NCBI RefSeq assembly: GCF_014189535.1
Contig: NZ_CP050308.1
Location: forward strand, 1,897,501-1,961,500
Source of the DNA: Rhizobium lusitanum
GTDB taxonomy: Bacteria > Pseudomonadota > Alphaproteobacteria > Rhizobiales > Rhizobiaceae
Direction: 5' to 3'
DNA length: 64,000 nucleotides
In this document: piece after piece, positions 49,758 to 59,617 of the stretch
Layout: each line of letters opens with the position of its first letter
How positions within the stretch are numbered: position 1 is the first letter of the stretch
Translations under genes and position numbers: made by a program
The notes under the pieces: generated by a model
Told to the model about the DNA's origin: nothing
Database searches by the model: none
What the model saw: the letters and a program-made list of their open reading frames with translations, nothing else

Positions 49758-51158
49758 ATGGCTGACGGCACGGACACCAAATCCTCCAACCAGATGTGGG
49801 GCGGACGTTTCGCCTCCGGCCCCGCGGCAATCATGGAGGAGATAAATGCATCAATCGGTTTCGACAAGAAGCTGTTTGCGCAGGATATCCGCGGCTCCAT
49901 CGCCCATGCCACCATGCTCGCCCATCAAGGCATCATTTCAACCGAGGATAAAGACAAGATCGTTCACGGGTTGAACACGATCCTGTCAGAGATCGAAGCC
50001 GGTAATTTCGAATTCTCCCGCAGCCTCGAAGACATCCATATGAACGTCGAGTCGCGGCTCGCAACCCTGATCGGCCCCGCCGCTGGGCGTCTGCACACGG
50101 CGCGCTCGCGCAACGACCAGGTGGCGCTCGACTTCCGCCTCTGGGTCAAGGAAGAGCTGCAGAGATGCGAGCAGGCGCTGACCGGCCTGATCGCCGCCTT
50201 CCTCGACCGCGCCGAAGAACATGCCGACACCGTCATGCCCGGCTTCACCCATCTGCAGACGGCGCAGCCGGTTACCTTCGGCCATCATTGCATGGCCTAT
50301 GTCGAGATGTTTGGCCGTGACCGTTCGCGCGTCCGCCACGCCATCGAGCACATGGACGAATCGCCGATCGGCGCCGCCGCCCTCGCCGGCACAGGCTTCC
50401 CGATCGACCGTCACATGACGGCCAAGGCACTGGGCTTCCGCGAGCCGACCCGCAACTCGATCGACACCGTCTCCGACCGTGACTTCGCCATCGAATTTCT
50501 GTCGATCGCCGCCATCGCCGGTATGCACCTGTCGCGGCTCGCCGAAGAGATCGTCATCTGGTCGACACCGCAATTCGGCTTCGTGCGCCTGTCCGATGCC
50601 TTCTCCACCGGCTCCTCGATCATGCCGCAAAAGAAGAACCCGGATGCGGCAGAACTGGTACGCGCCAAGACGGGCCGCATCAACGGCTCGCTCGTCGCGC
50701 TCCTGACCATCATGAAGGGCCTGCCGCTCGCCTATTCCAAGGATATGCAGGAAGACAAGGAACAGGTCTTCGACGCCGCCGAAAGCCTGGAACTGGCGAT
50801 TGCCGCCATGACCGGCATGGTGCGCGACATGACGATCAACGTCGCCCGCATGAAGGCCGCCGCCGGCTCCGGCTATTCGACCGCGACCGACCTTGCCGAC
50901 TGGCTGGTACGTGAAGCGGGCCTTCCCTTCCGCGACGCCCATCACGTCACCGGCCGCGCCGTGGCGCTTGCCGAGAGTAAATCCTGCGATCTTGCCGATC
51001 TGTCGCTGGAGGAGTTGCAGGCGATCCATCCTGATATCACCGACAAGATCTTCGGCGTGCTGACCGTCGAAGCCTCGGTCGCCAGCCGCAAGAGCTTCGG
51101 CGGCACGGCGCCGTCGGAAGTGCGCAAGCAGATCGCCTTCTGGCGCGCCCGCAACTGA
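49758..51158 (+). CDS. argH: Argininosuccinate lyase
   Basis: Splits argininosuccinate into arginine and fumarate. The 466 residues include [18 protein letters not shown] at the start and the catalytic-loop signature [11 protein letters not shown], both unmistakable. The ATG at 49758 is used; a longer frame from 49551 overlaps tlpA and is rejected. Downstream are lptM and lysA. Confidence 0.96.
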   Translation: MADGTDTKSSNQMWGGRFASGPAAIMEEINASIGFDKKLFAQDIRGSIAHATMLAHQGIISTEDKDKIVHGLNTILSEIEAGNFEFSRSLEDIHMNVESRLATLIGPAAGRLHTARSRNDQVALDFRLWVKEELQRCEQALTGLIAAFLDRAEEHADTVMPGFTHLQTAQPVTFGHHCMAYVEMFGRDRSRVRHAIEHMDESPIGAAALAGTGFPIDRHMTAKALGFREPTRNSIDTVSDRDFAIEFLSIAAIAGMHLSRLAEEIVIWSTPQFGFVRLSDAFSTGSSIMPQKKNPDAAELVRAKTGRINGSLVALLTIMKGLPLAYSKDMQEDKEQVFDAAESLELAIAAMTGMVRDMTINVARMKAAAGSGYSTATDLADWLVREAGLPFRDAHHVTGRAVALAESKSCDLADLSLEELQAIHPDITDKIFGVLTVEASVASRKSFGGTAPSEVRKQIAFWRARN

Positions 51159-51258
51159 AACAATCGACGAAAACCACACGCTAACAATCAGGGTGCACAA
51201 GGCGCGGAAACTTCGCTATGAAGGATTGCTTCCGCGTTTGCCGCCCAAGAGGATTTCG

Positions 51259-51450
51259 ATGCAGATCAACATGCCGCATATCATCCGCCTGACCGTCCTC
51301 CTTTCGGTCATCGGCCTTGCCGTCGTCGGATGTGGCCGCAAGGGCGATCTCGACCCACCGAGTGCTCACGCGACCAAGGGTGGCGACGTCTCCAAGCCGA
51401 CCAAGGAGCCCACCCCGGACAAGAAGTTCCTCCTCGATCCGCTTCTCTAA
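51259..51450 (+). CDS. lptM: LptM-like small lipoprotein
   Basis: A 63-residue lipoprotein: signal sequence (MQINMPHIIRLTVLLSVIGLA), lipobox VVGC with the lipidated Cys at about 25, then GRKGDLDPPSA, the highly conserved LptM motif, and a short charged tail. LptM helps LptD mature in the outer membrane. AGAGGA precedes the ATG. It sits between argH and lysA, as in many alphaproteobacteria. An ATG four codons later is a possible alternative start. Confidence 0.85.
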   Translation: MQINMPHIIRLTVLLSVIGLAVVGCGRKGDLDPPSAHATKGGDVSKPTKEPTPDKKFLLDPLL

Positions 51451-51463
51451 ACAGGCCGCGACC

Positions 51464-52735
51464 GTGAACCATTTCCAGTACCGCGACGGCATTCTCTACG
51501 CCGAAGACGTCCCCGTTCCCGAGATCGCCAAGGCGGTCGGAACGCCTTTCTACGTCTATTCGACGGCGACGCTCGAGCGCCACTACCGCGTCTTCGCGCA
51601 AGCCTTCAGCGATGTCGACGCCATGGTCTGCTACGCGATGAAGGCCAATTCCAACCAGGCGGTGCTGAAGACGCTCGGCCGTCTCGGCGCCGGCGTGGAC
51701 GTCGTCTCCGTCGGCGAGCTGCAGCGCGCTTTGGCCGCCGGCATCCCCGCAAACCGCATCATGTTCTCCGGCGTCGGCAAGACCGCGCAGGAAATGGACA
51801 TCGCGCTCGAAGCCGGCATCTATTGCTTCAACGTCGAATCCGAGCCGGAACTGGAAGTGCTGAACCAGCGCGCCGTCCGCGCCGGCAAGATCGCCCCCGT
51901 TTCCTTCCGCATCAATCCCGACGTCGATGCCCGCACCCATGCGAAGATTTCGACCGGCAAGAAGGAAAACAAGTTCGGCATCTCCTGGGAGCGCGCCCGT
52001 GCCGTCTATGCCCGCGCCGCCAATCTGCCGGGGATCAATGCCACCGGCATCGACATGCATATCGGCAGCCAGATCACCGAGCTGCAGCCCTTCGAGGATG
52101 CGTTCAAGCTGTTGCGCGAACTCGTCGAAACGCTGCGTGGCGAAGGCCATGACATCCACCATGTCGATATTGGCGGCGGCCTCGGCATCCCCTACCGCGA
52201 CGACAATAGCCCGCCGCCACTGCCGGACGCCTATGCCCATATCGTCAAGAATCAATTGCGCAGTCTGAACTGCAAGATCGTCACCGAGCCCGGCCGCCTG
52301 ATTGTCGGCAATGCCGGCATCCTGGTGACGGAAGTCATCTATGTGAAGGACGGCGGCAACAAGAGCTTCGTCATCGTCGACGCCGCCATGAACGACCTGA
52401 TCCGCCCGACGCTTTACGAGGCCTATCACGAGATCCGCCCCGTCGAGATCACCGCCGCCAATGCGCCGCGCATCAAGGCCGATATCGTCGGCCCGGTCTG
52501 TGAAACCGGCGACTATCTGGCGCTCGATCGCGAAATGGCGATGCCGAAGCCCGGCGATCTCCTGGCCGTCAGCTCCGGCGGCGCCTATGGCGCGGTCCAG
52601 GCCGGCACCTATAACAGCCGGCTTCTGGTGCCCGAAGTGCTGGTCAAGGGCGGCGACTTCCACGTCATTCGTCCGCGCCGCACCTATGAAGAGCTAATCG
52701 GCCTCGATTCGATTCCCGCCTGGCTCAGCGCATAA
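51464..52735 (+). CDS. lysA: Diaminopimelate decarboxylase
   Basis: Final enzyme of lysine synthesis, PLP-dependent. The 423 residues have the PLP lysine K60 in CYAMKANSN, the HIGSQI and VDIGGGLGIPY segments, and the second-subunit CETGDYLA motif. The GTG start at 51464 lies 13 bp after the lptM stop and gives the usual N-terminus VNHFQYRDGIL; the long frame from 51317 is rejected. Confidence 0.96.
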   Translation: MNHFQYRDGILYAEDVPVPEIAKAVGTPFYVYSTATLERHYRVFAQAFSDVDAMVCYAMKANSNQAVLKTLGRLGAGVDVVSVGELQRALAAGIPANRIMFSGVGKTAQEMDIALEAGIYCFNVESEPELEVLNQRAVRAGKIAPVSFRINPDVDARTHAKISTGKKENKFGISWERARAVYARAANLPGINATGIDMHIGSQITELQPFEDAFKLLRELVETLRGEGHDIHHVDIGGGLGIPYRDDNSPPPLPDAYAHIVKNQLRSLNCKIVTEPGRLIVGNAGILVTEVIYVKDGGNKSFVIVDAAMNDLIRPTLYEAYHEIRPVEITAANAPRIKADIVGPVCETGDYLALDREMAMPKPGDLLAVSSGGAYGAVQAGTYNSRLLVPEVLVKGGDFHVIRPRRTYEELIGLDSIPAWLSA

Positions 52736-52737
52736 CC

Positions 52738-52761
52738 CCGAAAGTCGAAATCGATTTTCGG
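52738..52761 (+). terminator. Hairpin after lysA
   Basis: CCGAAA and TTTCGG arms with inner TCGA / TCGA pairing and a small loop, directly after the lysA stop. The sequence around it (CCGAAAGTCGAAATCGA) resembles a common rhizobial intergenic palindrome. Weak T tail, so termination is probable but not certain. Confidence 0.5.
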
Positions 52762-52984
52762 ATGGGATTATGCGTCGGCTTAACCGCGCGGCTTAATCAC
52801 GTTTAAGCGAAATCCGATGAAAAAGTGGCCTTTGACGCCGCTTGCTCTCGTCTTCGCCACAAAGAATGTTATCTTTCCATAACAGGCGTCTCGCCGGGCG
52901 CTGTAAACCTGGGCGTGTGGGACGCCCCACCATTTCCAATGGGCAAATAGCCATCAACGTCAGATCGGGGAGAAAACCGGACCG

Positions 52985-55759
52985 ATGACCAGCCCAAGCA
53001 ACCCCAAGAAGGGCGCTTTCGCCAGCCGTCCGGCGCTGGCGCGGCTGGTTGCGGTCAAACGTCTTTTCGCACGGCTGGTGCTCGTCTCCGAGCAGATCCT
53101 GCCGCTGCTGCTGCTGCCTCTGTCGATCCTTGCCCTTTTCCTCTCGGCCGCCTGGTTCGGCATCTTCCGCATCGCGCCGGATATGCTGCGCGTTATCCTG
53201 CTGGCCGTTTTCACCATCGCCTTCGCCGCCGCCTGCTTCCCCTTCCGCCGCCTGCGCTGGCCAAGCGTTGGCGAAGCCGACCGGATGCTGGAGGAGCGCA
53301 ACGGCCTCCCGCATCAGCCGGTTACCGTGCAGGAGGACGAACCGGCTTTCGACACGCCCTTTGCCCGGGCGCTGTGGCGGGAGCACCAGACCCGCATGGC
53401 GGCGCGCATCGCCGCCCTGGACGCCGGCTTCCCGCGCCCGGATATCGCCCGATACGACCGCTTTGCACTCCGCACCATTCCGGCGCTGCTGCTGGTGACG
53501 GCGTTCAGCTTCTCCATGTCCAATAGCGGCGGCTCTCTGAGCGATGCCTTCATCGCGCCCGCCATCACCTCGAACAATCCGGATGTCCGCGTCGACGCCT
53601 GGGTGACGCCGCCCTATTACACCGGCGAAGCACCGATCTATCTGACCGGCAATGCCGCCAAAACCAGCGACAGCGTCAACGTCCCGCAATTCTCCGAACT
53701 CACCGTGCGCGTCACCGGCGCCTCCACGGATGAGAAGGTGCTGTTCCAGGCCGCCGACAGCGACACCAGCTCCGAAATCCCCGAACAGGTCGCCGATGCT
53801 GACAAGCAGGCAGCGCCGGCAAATGGCAGCCCGACCGCCCCCACCGCCGCCCAGCCGGTCGCCAACACGGCCTCACCATCTGCGACCGGCGTGGAGGCGA
53901 TGGTTGCCCGCACCCATGTGCAGAAACTCGAAAAAGGCGGCAAGCTGACGGTCAACGGCAAGTCCTGGTCTTTCGATGTCATCGTCGACAAGCCGCCGGA
54001 AATCACCTTCGACGGCATCCCGCACGCCACCTCCAACAGCTCGCTCGAAATCGGCTTCAAGGTGAAGGACGATTATGGCGTCGAGGAAGCGCGTGCCGAG
54101 ATCGTGCCCGTCGATGCCGATGTCGAGGCCAAGCCACTCTATGGCCTACCGGAATACAAGCTGGAAATCCCGCGTCGCGACCGCCGTGACGGCAAGGGAC
54201 TGACGAGCCGCGATCTGACGCAGGATGCGCTTGCCGGCAAAAAGGTGCACATCACTCTCGTCGCCCGCGACGGCGCCGGCCAGACCGGCCGTAGCGCGCC
54301 CTATGAGATGACGCTGCCCTCGCGCAATTTCAATCAGCCGCTTGCCGCAGCGGTCGCCGAGGAACGCCAGGTTTTCGCGCTCGATACCCGCAAGATGCCG
54401 GAGGCGATCGAGCTCAACAAGTCGCTGACGATCCGCCCGGACGAAACGATCCCCGATCTCGGCAACTACCTGCTGATCAAATCGGCGCTGACACGCATGA
54501 AGCTCGCCAGCGGCGACGCCGCGCTGAAGGATACTGCCGACTATCTCTGGCAGATCGCGCTCGGCATGGAAGACGCGCAACTGACCGATGCGGAGAAAGC
54601 CCTTCGCGATGCGCAGCAGAAGCTCTCCGATGCCCTCGAGCGCAATGCGCCCGACGCGGAAGTCAAGAAATTGATGGACGAGCTGCGCAAGGCGATGAAC
54701 AATTATATGAAGGAGCTCGCCGAGCGCATGAAGAACATGCCGGCGCAGCCCAACCAGAAATCGGCCAATATCCTGCGCCAGCAGGATCTGCAGCGGATGA
54801 TGGACCAGATCGAGAACCTCGCCCGCTCCGGCAACCGTCAGGCCGCCCAGCAGATGCTGTCCGAACTGCAGCAGATGATGAACAACCTCCAGGCGGGCAA
54901 GCCGCAGCGCGACCAGAACCAGCAGCAGGGCGAAGCAAACGACAAGATGCGCCAGCAGATGGACAAGCTCGGCCGCATCCTCCGCGACCAGCAAAAGCTG
55001 ATGGAGCAAACCTTCAAGCTCGACCAGTCGATGCGCGACCGCATGCAGCGCGGCGATCCCAATGAAGACGGCGACGACGCGCTGAACCAGCCCATGCCGG
55101 GCCTGGACGATCTGCAACAACCGGACATGGGCCAGCAGGATCAGGGCCAACAGGATCAGCAGCAGGGCAAGAACCAGCAACAGCAAGGCCAGCAACCGGG
55201 TCAGAAACAGCAGGGCGACAACCCGGCGGACGGCATGACCGCCGACCAGTTGCGCGATGCGCTGAAGCAATTACGCCAGCAACAGGATGATCTCGGAAAA
55301 CAGCTTGGCGAGCTGCAAAAGGAGCTCGGCTCCATGGGCATGAAGCCGAACCAGAATTATGGGAAGGCACAGCAGGAAATGAAGGGTGCGGCCGGCGAGC
55401 TCGGCCAAGGCAATGGCGAAACAGCCGTGCAGGGCCAGGGCCGTGCGCTGGACGCGCTGCGTAAGGGCACGCGCGACATGATGAACCAGCTCATGGCGCA
55501 GATGCAACAACAGCAGGGGCAAGGCCAGGGACAGCAGCAGGGGCCAGGCCAGGGTAATCAGAACGGCCGCGATCCGCTCGGCCGCTCTCGCGACAACGGC
55601 AACCCCTTCAACAATACCAACGATAATATGGTGCCAAAGATCATCGACGCACAGCGCGCCCGAGAAATTCTCGACGCCATCCGCGAGCGTCTCAGCAACA
55701 ATCCGTCACTGTCCGACGAACGGAACTATCTGGAACGCCTGCTCGATATGAGGCAGTAA
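52985..55759 (+). CDS. TIGR02302 family membrane protein
   Basis: A 924-residue alphaproteobacterial protein with no known function. Three hydrophobic segments lie at the N-terminus (about 35-55, 60-85 and 160-180), a central periplasmic region holds Pro-rich and Ala-rich stretches (about 245-300), and the C-terminal 250 residues are a glutamine-rich low-complexity helical region (QQQGQGQ repeats, 680-900). The family is often linked to a nearby response regulator, as here. It ends before a hairpin terminator. Confidence 0.9.
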   Translation: MTSPSNPKKGAFASRPALARLVAVKRLFARLVLVSEQILPLLLLPLSILALFLSAAWFGIFRIAPDMLRVILLAVFTIAFAAACFPFRRLRWPSVGEADRMLEERNGLPHQPVTVQEDEPAFDTPFARALWREHQTRMAARIAALDAGFPRPDIARYDRFALRTIPALLLVTAFSFSMSNSGGSLSDAFIAPAITSNNPDVRVDAWVTPPYYTGEAPIYLTGNAAKTSDSVNVPQFSELTVRVTGASTDEKVLFQAADSDTSSEIPEQVADADKQAAPANGSPTAPTAAQPVANTASPSATGVEAMVARTHVQKLEKGGKLTVNGKSWSFDVIVDKPPEITFDGIPHATSNSSLEIGFKVKDDYGVEEARAEIVPVDADVEAKPLYGLPEYKLEIPRRDRRDGKGLTSRDLTQDALAGKKVHITLVARDGAGQTGRSAPYEMTLPSRNFNQPLAAAVAEERQVFALDTRKMPEAIELNKSLTIRPDETIPDLGNYLLIKSALTRMKLASGDAALKDTADYLWQIALGMEDAQLTDAEKALRDAQQKLSDALERNAPDAEVKKLMDELRKAMNNYMKELAERMKNMPAQPNQKSANILRQQDLQRMMDQIENLARSGNRQAAQQMLSELQQMMNNLQAGKPQRDQNQQQGEANDKMRQQMDKLGRILRDQQKLMEQTFKLDQSMRDRMQRGDPNEDGDDALNQPMPGLDDLQQPDMGQQDQGQQDQQQGKNQQQQGQQPGQKQQGDNPADGMTADQLRDALKQLRQQQDDLGKQLGELQKELGSMGMKPNQNYGKAQQEMKGAAGELGQGNGETAVQGQGRALDALRKGTRDMMNQLMAQMQQQQGQGQGQQQGPGQGNQNGRDPLGRSRDNGNPFNNTNDNMVPKIIDAQRAREILDAIRERLSNNPSLSDERNYLERLLDMRQ

Positions 55760-55768
55760 GCTCGAATC

Positions 55769-55800
55769 GCCTTCGCCATCATGGGCGAAGGCTCTCTTTC
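55769..55800. terminator. Bidirectional terminator after the TIGR02302 gene
   Basis: Nine-base stem GCCTTCGCC / GGCGAAGGC with a six-base loop and TCTCTTTC tail. Located between the two convergent genes. Confidence 0.8.
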
Positions 55801-55811
55801 GATAAATCAGA

Positions 55812-56171
55812 TCAAGCCGCCAGGGCGCGGGCGACCGCCTTGCGAATATCCGGCAGGGCGAAGGGCTTGGAGACGACATCGACGATCTTTTGCATGAGGT
55901 CATCGGCGCGCTCACGCTGCTCGGCATAGCCGGTCATCAGCAGGATCTTCATGCCGGGGTAGGTCGAGGCCGCCTGATGCGCCAATTCGATGCCATCCAT
56001 CACCGGCATGCGGATATCGGAGAGCAGCAGGTCGTAGCCGCCCTGCTTCAGTTTTTCCAGACCTTCGGCACCGTCGGCCGCCTCTTCGGTCTCGTGGCCA
56101 TCCAGGCGCAACGCCCGGGCGACAAAGGTGCGAAGAGAGTCCTCGTCTTCCGTAATCAGAATTCTTGCCAT
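55812..56171 (-). CDS. CpdR-like single-domain response regulator
   Basis: A 119-residue receiver domain only, with no output domain. The phosphoacceptor D52 (LLLSDIRMPVMDG), acidic pocket E8-D9 and K102 (VSKPFA) are present. The sequence LRLDGHETEEAADGAEGLEKL is close to the alphaproteobacterial CpdR group, which steers the ClpXP protease in the cell cycle; the exact assignment (CpdR or a paralogue) is unresolved. GGAG precedes the ATG. It is convergent with the TIGR02302 gene. Confidence 0.88.
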   Translation of the reverse strand: MARILITEDEDSLRTFVARALRLDGHETEEAADGAEGLEKLKQGGYDLLLSDIRMPVMDGIELAHQAASTYPGMKILLMTGYAEQRERADDLMQKIVDVVSKPFALPDIRKAVARALAA

Positions 56172-56351
56172 GGTCTATGCTCCGTGGTCCGTCATGTTCC
56201 GAGACCGAAATCACCAGAATTCCGTTTGCGATCGGTAAACGACGGAGGTGTGATCCTGTCCCGTGGTTAACGGTTCGTCATCGCTGGAGCATATTGGGAC
56301 AGCTTGTCGGAGCGCCGGATTAACCCAAAATCGGCGCCCGATGCGCTAAAG

Positions 56352-56900
56352 CTATTCGTCGGCATCGCCGGTAACGACCCCTACGAAGGGCAATTCGCGG
56401 AAGGCATAGGCGACGTCCATGCCATAGCCGACAACGAAATAGTCGGGGCATTCGAAGCCGACATAATCAGCCTCCAGCTCTTCCTGACGCTTGACGCTCT
56501 TGTCGAGCAGCACGGCAAGTGAGACGTGGCGGGCGCCGCGCTCATAGAGCAATTCCTTGGCGAAACGCAGGGTCCGGCCGGATTCGAGGATATCGTCGAC
56601 CAGCAGCACGTCACGATCCTTCACGTCGCTGTCGATGTCCTTGACGATGCGAACGCCCTGAGACGTCGTGCCCGCGCCATAGCTCGACAGCGTGATGAAT
56701 TCGACTTCCGGTGCAAGCCCAGTATCATGCAGCGCACGCAGCAAGTCGGCCGCGAAAATGAACGAGCCCTTGAGGATGGCGATGACGAGGAGATCCTTCG
56801 TCGGTCCACTGGCGATCTGCAGCGCCAGAGCCTTGTTACGCTCGGCAATCTGCTCGGCGGTGAAAAGCGGCTCGATATTCTTCCCGCGTACGACAGGCAT
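56352..56900 (-). CDS. hpt: Hypoxanthine phosphoribosyltransferase
   Basis: Salvages hypoxanthine to IMP. The 182 residues include the PRPP-binding motif VLLVDDILESGRT (98-110) and the N-terminal ILKGSFIFAADL loop. The ATG at 56900 (MPVVRGKNIEP) is the family-typical start; GGAG is 11 bases upstream. A longer frame to 56948 is rejected. Confidence 0.94.
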   Translation of the reverse strand: MPVVRGKNIEPLFTAEQIAERNKALALQIASGPTKDLLVIAILKGSFIFAADLLRALHDTGLAPEVEFITLSSYGAGTTSQGVRIVKDIDSDVKDRDVLLVDDILESGRTLRFAKELLYERGARHVSLAVLLDKSVKRQEELEADYVGFECPDYFVVGYGMDVAYAFRELPFVGVVTGDADE

Positions 56901-56988
56901 TGATAGGTATGCTCCATGGCTGTGCTGCGGCACTTGTCCGCTGATCAAGCCCTAGCCCGTAGCACAATCACGAGGGCCGACACACCCC

Positions 56989-57639
56989 CTAAGGCATGAA
57001 GGAAAGCCGAACATCCGGCGTTTTTCCACCGGGATGCTGCAATCTGGTGGAAAAGCCGCGGCTCTCACGCGGCCCGATGCGGTTCACGGGCGCGTTCACC
57101 ACGACACTCGTCAGCAACTGATCGCCGGAGAAAATATCGGCGCGCACCGGCGGCACGGTCAGCGTGGCGCCTGTCTGGTTCTCGATGATGCCGTTGACGG
57201 TGATCACCCGCATGCCGTTTTCGTCGCGCGGCGTCAGCGTCACATGGGTAAATTGCAGCGGATCGGACGTTGCCTGCGCCGGGGAGCCGGACAATCCGGA
57301 GAAGCCGCCGGCAAGACCGAAAACCAGGGTCGCCAATGCCGCGATCAACGCCACGAAACTGCGCCGCGATGCCCGCTGCAGCCACCCCTCAGCAAGGCGG
57401 AAGCCGGTGATTGCACGAACGGGAATGCCGCTCGGAGCGGGCTGGGCCTGCGACCGTGTGCGAGTAGCCCTGTCAAAATTACTGTTGGCGCGGCCGGGAA
57501 TGACGGTCACGAACTCGGCATCGACAATATCCGGCTTCGGCCCAAAGCGGTGCGCCGGCTGTAAAACCGATCCACGTTCTGGCGGAAGCAGGTCATAGAC
57601 CAGCCCCGCCTGCTGCCGACGGTGGCGAAAAGCGCCCAT
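56989..57639 (-). CDS. Membrane-anchored protein with a DUF3426-like C-terminal domain
   Basis: A 216-residue protein. Residues 1-90 are basic and disordered, about 93-115 form one membrane segment (SFVALIAALATLVFGLAGGF), and 130-216 form a beta-rich domain (VITVNGIIENQTGATLTVPPV and RESRGFSTRLQHPGG) resembling the C-terminal Ig-like domain of DUF3426 proteins. Its strand and the place next to ftsE are conserved in rhizobia. It is divergent from ftsE. Function unknown. Confidence 0.78.
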   Translation of the reverse strand: MGAFRHRRQQAGLVYDLLPPERGSVLQPAHRFGPKPDIVDAEFVTVIPGRANSNFDRATRTRSQAQPAPSGIPVRAITGFRLAEGWLQRASRRSFVALIAALATLVFGLAGGFSGLSGSPAQATSDPLQFTHVTLTPRDENGMRVITVNGIIENQTGATLTVPPVRADIFSGDQLLTSVVVNAPVNRIGPRESRGFSTRLQHPGGKTPDVRLSFMP

Positions 57640-57728
57640 GACGACCTCCCTTTCCGGTGATCCACATGGTTTCCACGCCCATCTGAATTCTGGGCATTGA
57701 AACGAATCCCGCCCAGTCGTAAATTTTA

Positions 57729-57736
57729 ATGGTTAA
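57729..57736 (-). promoter_or_regulatory. Possible CtrA half-site upstream of ftsE
   Basis: ATGGTTAA is the reverse of the CtrA octamer TTAACCAT. Two GTTAAC sites separated by seven bases also lie at 57791-57796 and 57804-57809. The region is the divergent promoter area of a division gene. Weak, by-eye evidence. Confidence 0.3.
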
Positions 57737-57849
57737 TGCTTCGCAAAGACGGCCATGAATGGGCCACCTTTCCAGCAAAATTTACTGTCCGTTAACGCTA
57801 TTGGTTAACAAGTCGCTTGATTGAACACTGCGGAAGACTGGACTGCCTG

Positions 57850-58509
57850 TTGATCCATTTTGAGAACGTCGGTTTGCGCTATGGCATGGGTCCGGAAATC
57901 CTCCGCGACCTGACCTTCGACATTCCGAAGAAATCGTTCCAGTTCCTGACGGGCCCCTCCGGCGCCGGCAAGACGACCTTGCTGCGCCTGCTTTTCATGT
58001 CATTGCAGCCGACCCGCGGTCTGATCCGTATGTTCGATCGCGAGATTTCCTCGATCCCACGCAACGAGTTGCCGCTGCTACGCCGCCGCGTTGGTATCGT
58101 CTTCCAGGACTTCCGCCTGCTGGACCATCTGACGACCTATGAGAACGTCGCCCTGCCCCTGCGCGTGCGCGGCAAGGACGAAAGCTCCTATCGCAACGAT
58201 GTGCTGGAATTGTTGAAATGGGTCGGTCTCGGCGAGCGCATCAATGTACTGCCGCCGGTGCTCTCGGGTGGAGAGAAACAGCGCGCCGCCATTGCCCGCG
58301 CACTGATCGACCGCCCGGAAATCCTGCTTGCCGACGAGCCGACCGGCAATGTCGATCCGCCGATGGCGCGGCGCCTGCTCAATCTGTTTCTCGAGCTCAA
58401 TCGCCTCGGCACGGCCGTCGTCATCGCCACCCATGACCTCACACTGATGGATCAGGTCGAAGCCCGGCGCATGATCCTGTCGGGAGGGCATCTCGATATC
58501 TATGACTGA
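57850..58509 (+). CDS. ftsE: Cell division ATP-binding protein FtsE
   Basis: ATPase of the FtsEX complex that couples division to peptidoglycan hydrolase activation. The 219 residues have Walker A GPSGAGKTT (35-43), the ABC signature LSGGEKQR (138-145) and Walker B ILLADEPTG (158-166). The start is the TTG at 57850, giving IHFENVGLRYGMGPEIL as in other rhizobia; a TTG at 57817 is possible. It overlaps ftsX by eight bases. Confidence 0.94.
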   Translation: MIHFENVGLRYGMGPEILRDLTFDIPKKSFQFLTGPSGAGKTTLLRLLFMSLQPTRGLIRMFDREISSIPRNELPLLRRRVGIVFQDFRLLDHLTTYENVALPLRVRGKDESSYRNDVLELLKWVGLGERINVLPPVLSGGEKQRAAIARALIDRPEILLADEPTGNVDPPMARRLLNLFLELNRLGTAVVIATHDLTLMDQVEARRMILSGGHLDIYD

Positions 58510-59548
58510 GCCCACACCCCGCAGGAGCCCTGCCAACGCAAGGGCTGCTGGCAACAAGGAAAGATCCCCGACCACCCCGCCCGAGAAGAGACGGCCGGAG
58601 ATGCGCGTCCGCCCGACGGGGCCGATCGTGCCTTCCTCCAATATCCAGGGCAATGCTCTGATTGTCGTGATCGCCATCATGGCGTTCCTCGCCTGCCTGA
58701 CGCTCGGCGCCGTCAGCATGGTGCGCTCGACAGCGGCAAGCTGGGAAAGCCAGATTGCCCGCGAGATCACCATCCAGATCAAGCCCGATGACAATCTCGA
58801 CATGGACAAGGCGCTCGCCAGCGCCCGCGATATCGCGCTTAGCTTCGTCGGCACGAAGAACGGGCAGATCGTCGACGAGGCGGCCACCGCCCGCCTGCTC
58901 GAACCCTGGCTCGGCTCCGGCCTCGACTTTAAGGAACTGCCCATCCCGCGCTTGGTGATCATCACCATCGACGAGACGCACCCACCGGATTTCGAGGCGA
59001 TGCGCGGTCTCCTCAAGGGCGAGATTCCGCAGGCGACGCTGGATGATCATCGCACCTGGGTCGACCGCTTGGTCTCGATGGCACACACCACCGTCCTCAT
59101 CGGCACCGGCGTCCTGCTGCTGGTCTTCACCGCCATGGTGCTGACCGTGGTCTTCGCCACCCGCGGCGCGCGCTCGGGCAACCGCCACATTGTCGAAGTG
59201 CTGCATTTCGTCGGCGCCGAGAGCACCTTTGTCGCCACCGAGTTCCAGAAGCATTTCCTGAAGATCAGCCTGAAGGGCTCGGCCGCCGGCAGCGCGCTTG
59301 CCGCCCTGTTCTTCGCCACCGCCGGTCTTCTGCAAAGAAGCACGATCGCCACCCCGCAGACCGACCAGGCGACCGCCCTCTTCGGCACGTTTTCGGTCGG
59401 CACTCTCGGCTACCTCGGCATTCTCGCGACCATGCTCATCATCGCTTTGCTCACCACGGTCACGGCTCGCTTCACCGTCATGCGCACGATCGACGAGATC
59501 GATTTGGTTCGTTCCGACCCAGGAAGGACCGAAAATGTACAGAATTGA
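58502..59548 (+). CDS. ftsX: Cell division ABC transporter subunit FtsX
   Basis: Membrane partner of FtsE. The 348 residues have an N-terminal proline/arginine-rich cytoplasmic tail (1-50), a first membrane helix at about 52-70, a large periplasmic domain (80-185), and three C-terminal helices with the FtsX core pattern FTAMVLTVVFATRGARSGNRHIVEVLHFVGA. It overlaps ftsE by eight bases, so the two are coupled. Confidence 0.93.
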   Translation: MTEPTPRRSPANARAAGNKERSPTTPPEKRRPEMRVRPTGPIVPSSNIQGNALIVVIAIMAFLACLTLGAVSMVRSTAASWESQIAREITIQIKPDDNLDMDKALASARDIALSFVGTKNGQIVDEAATARLLEPWLGSGLDFKELPIPRLVIITIDETHPPDFEAMRGLLKGEIPQATLDDHRTWVDRLVSMAHTTVLIGTGVLLLVFTAMVLTVVFATRGARSGNRHIVEVLHFVGAESTFVATEFQKHFLKISLKGSAAGSALAALFFATAGLLQRSTIATPQTDQATALFGTFSVGTLGYLGILATMLIIALLTTVTARFTVMRTIDEIDLVRSDPGRTENVQN

Positions 59549-59617
59549 CGGTTTGCTAACTATTTTTTATGTTTCCATGGCCCGTTCCTTGCCGCATTTC
59601 GCGTATAATAACGAATC

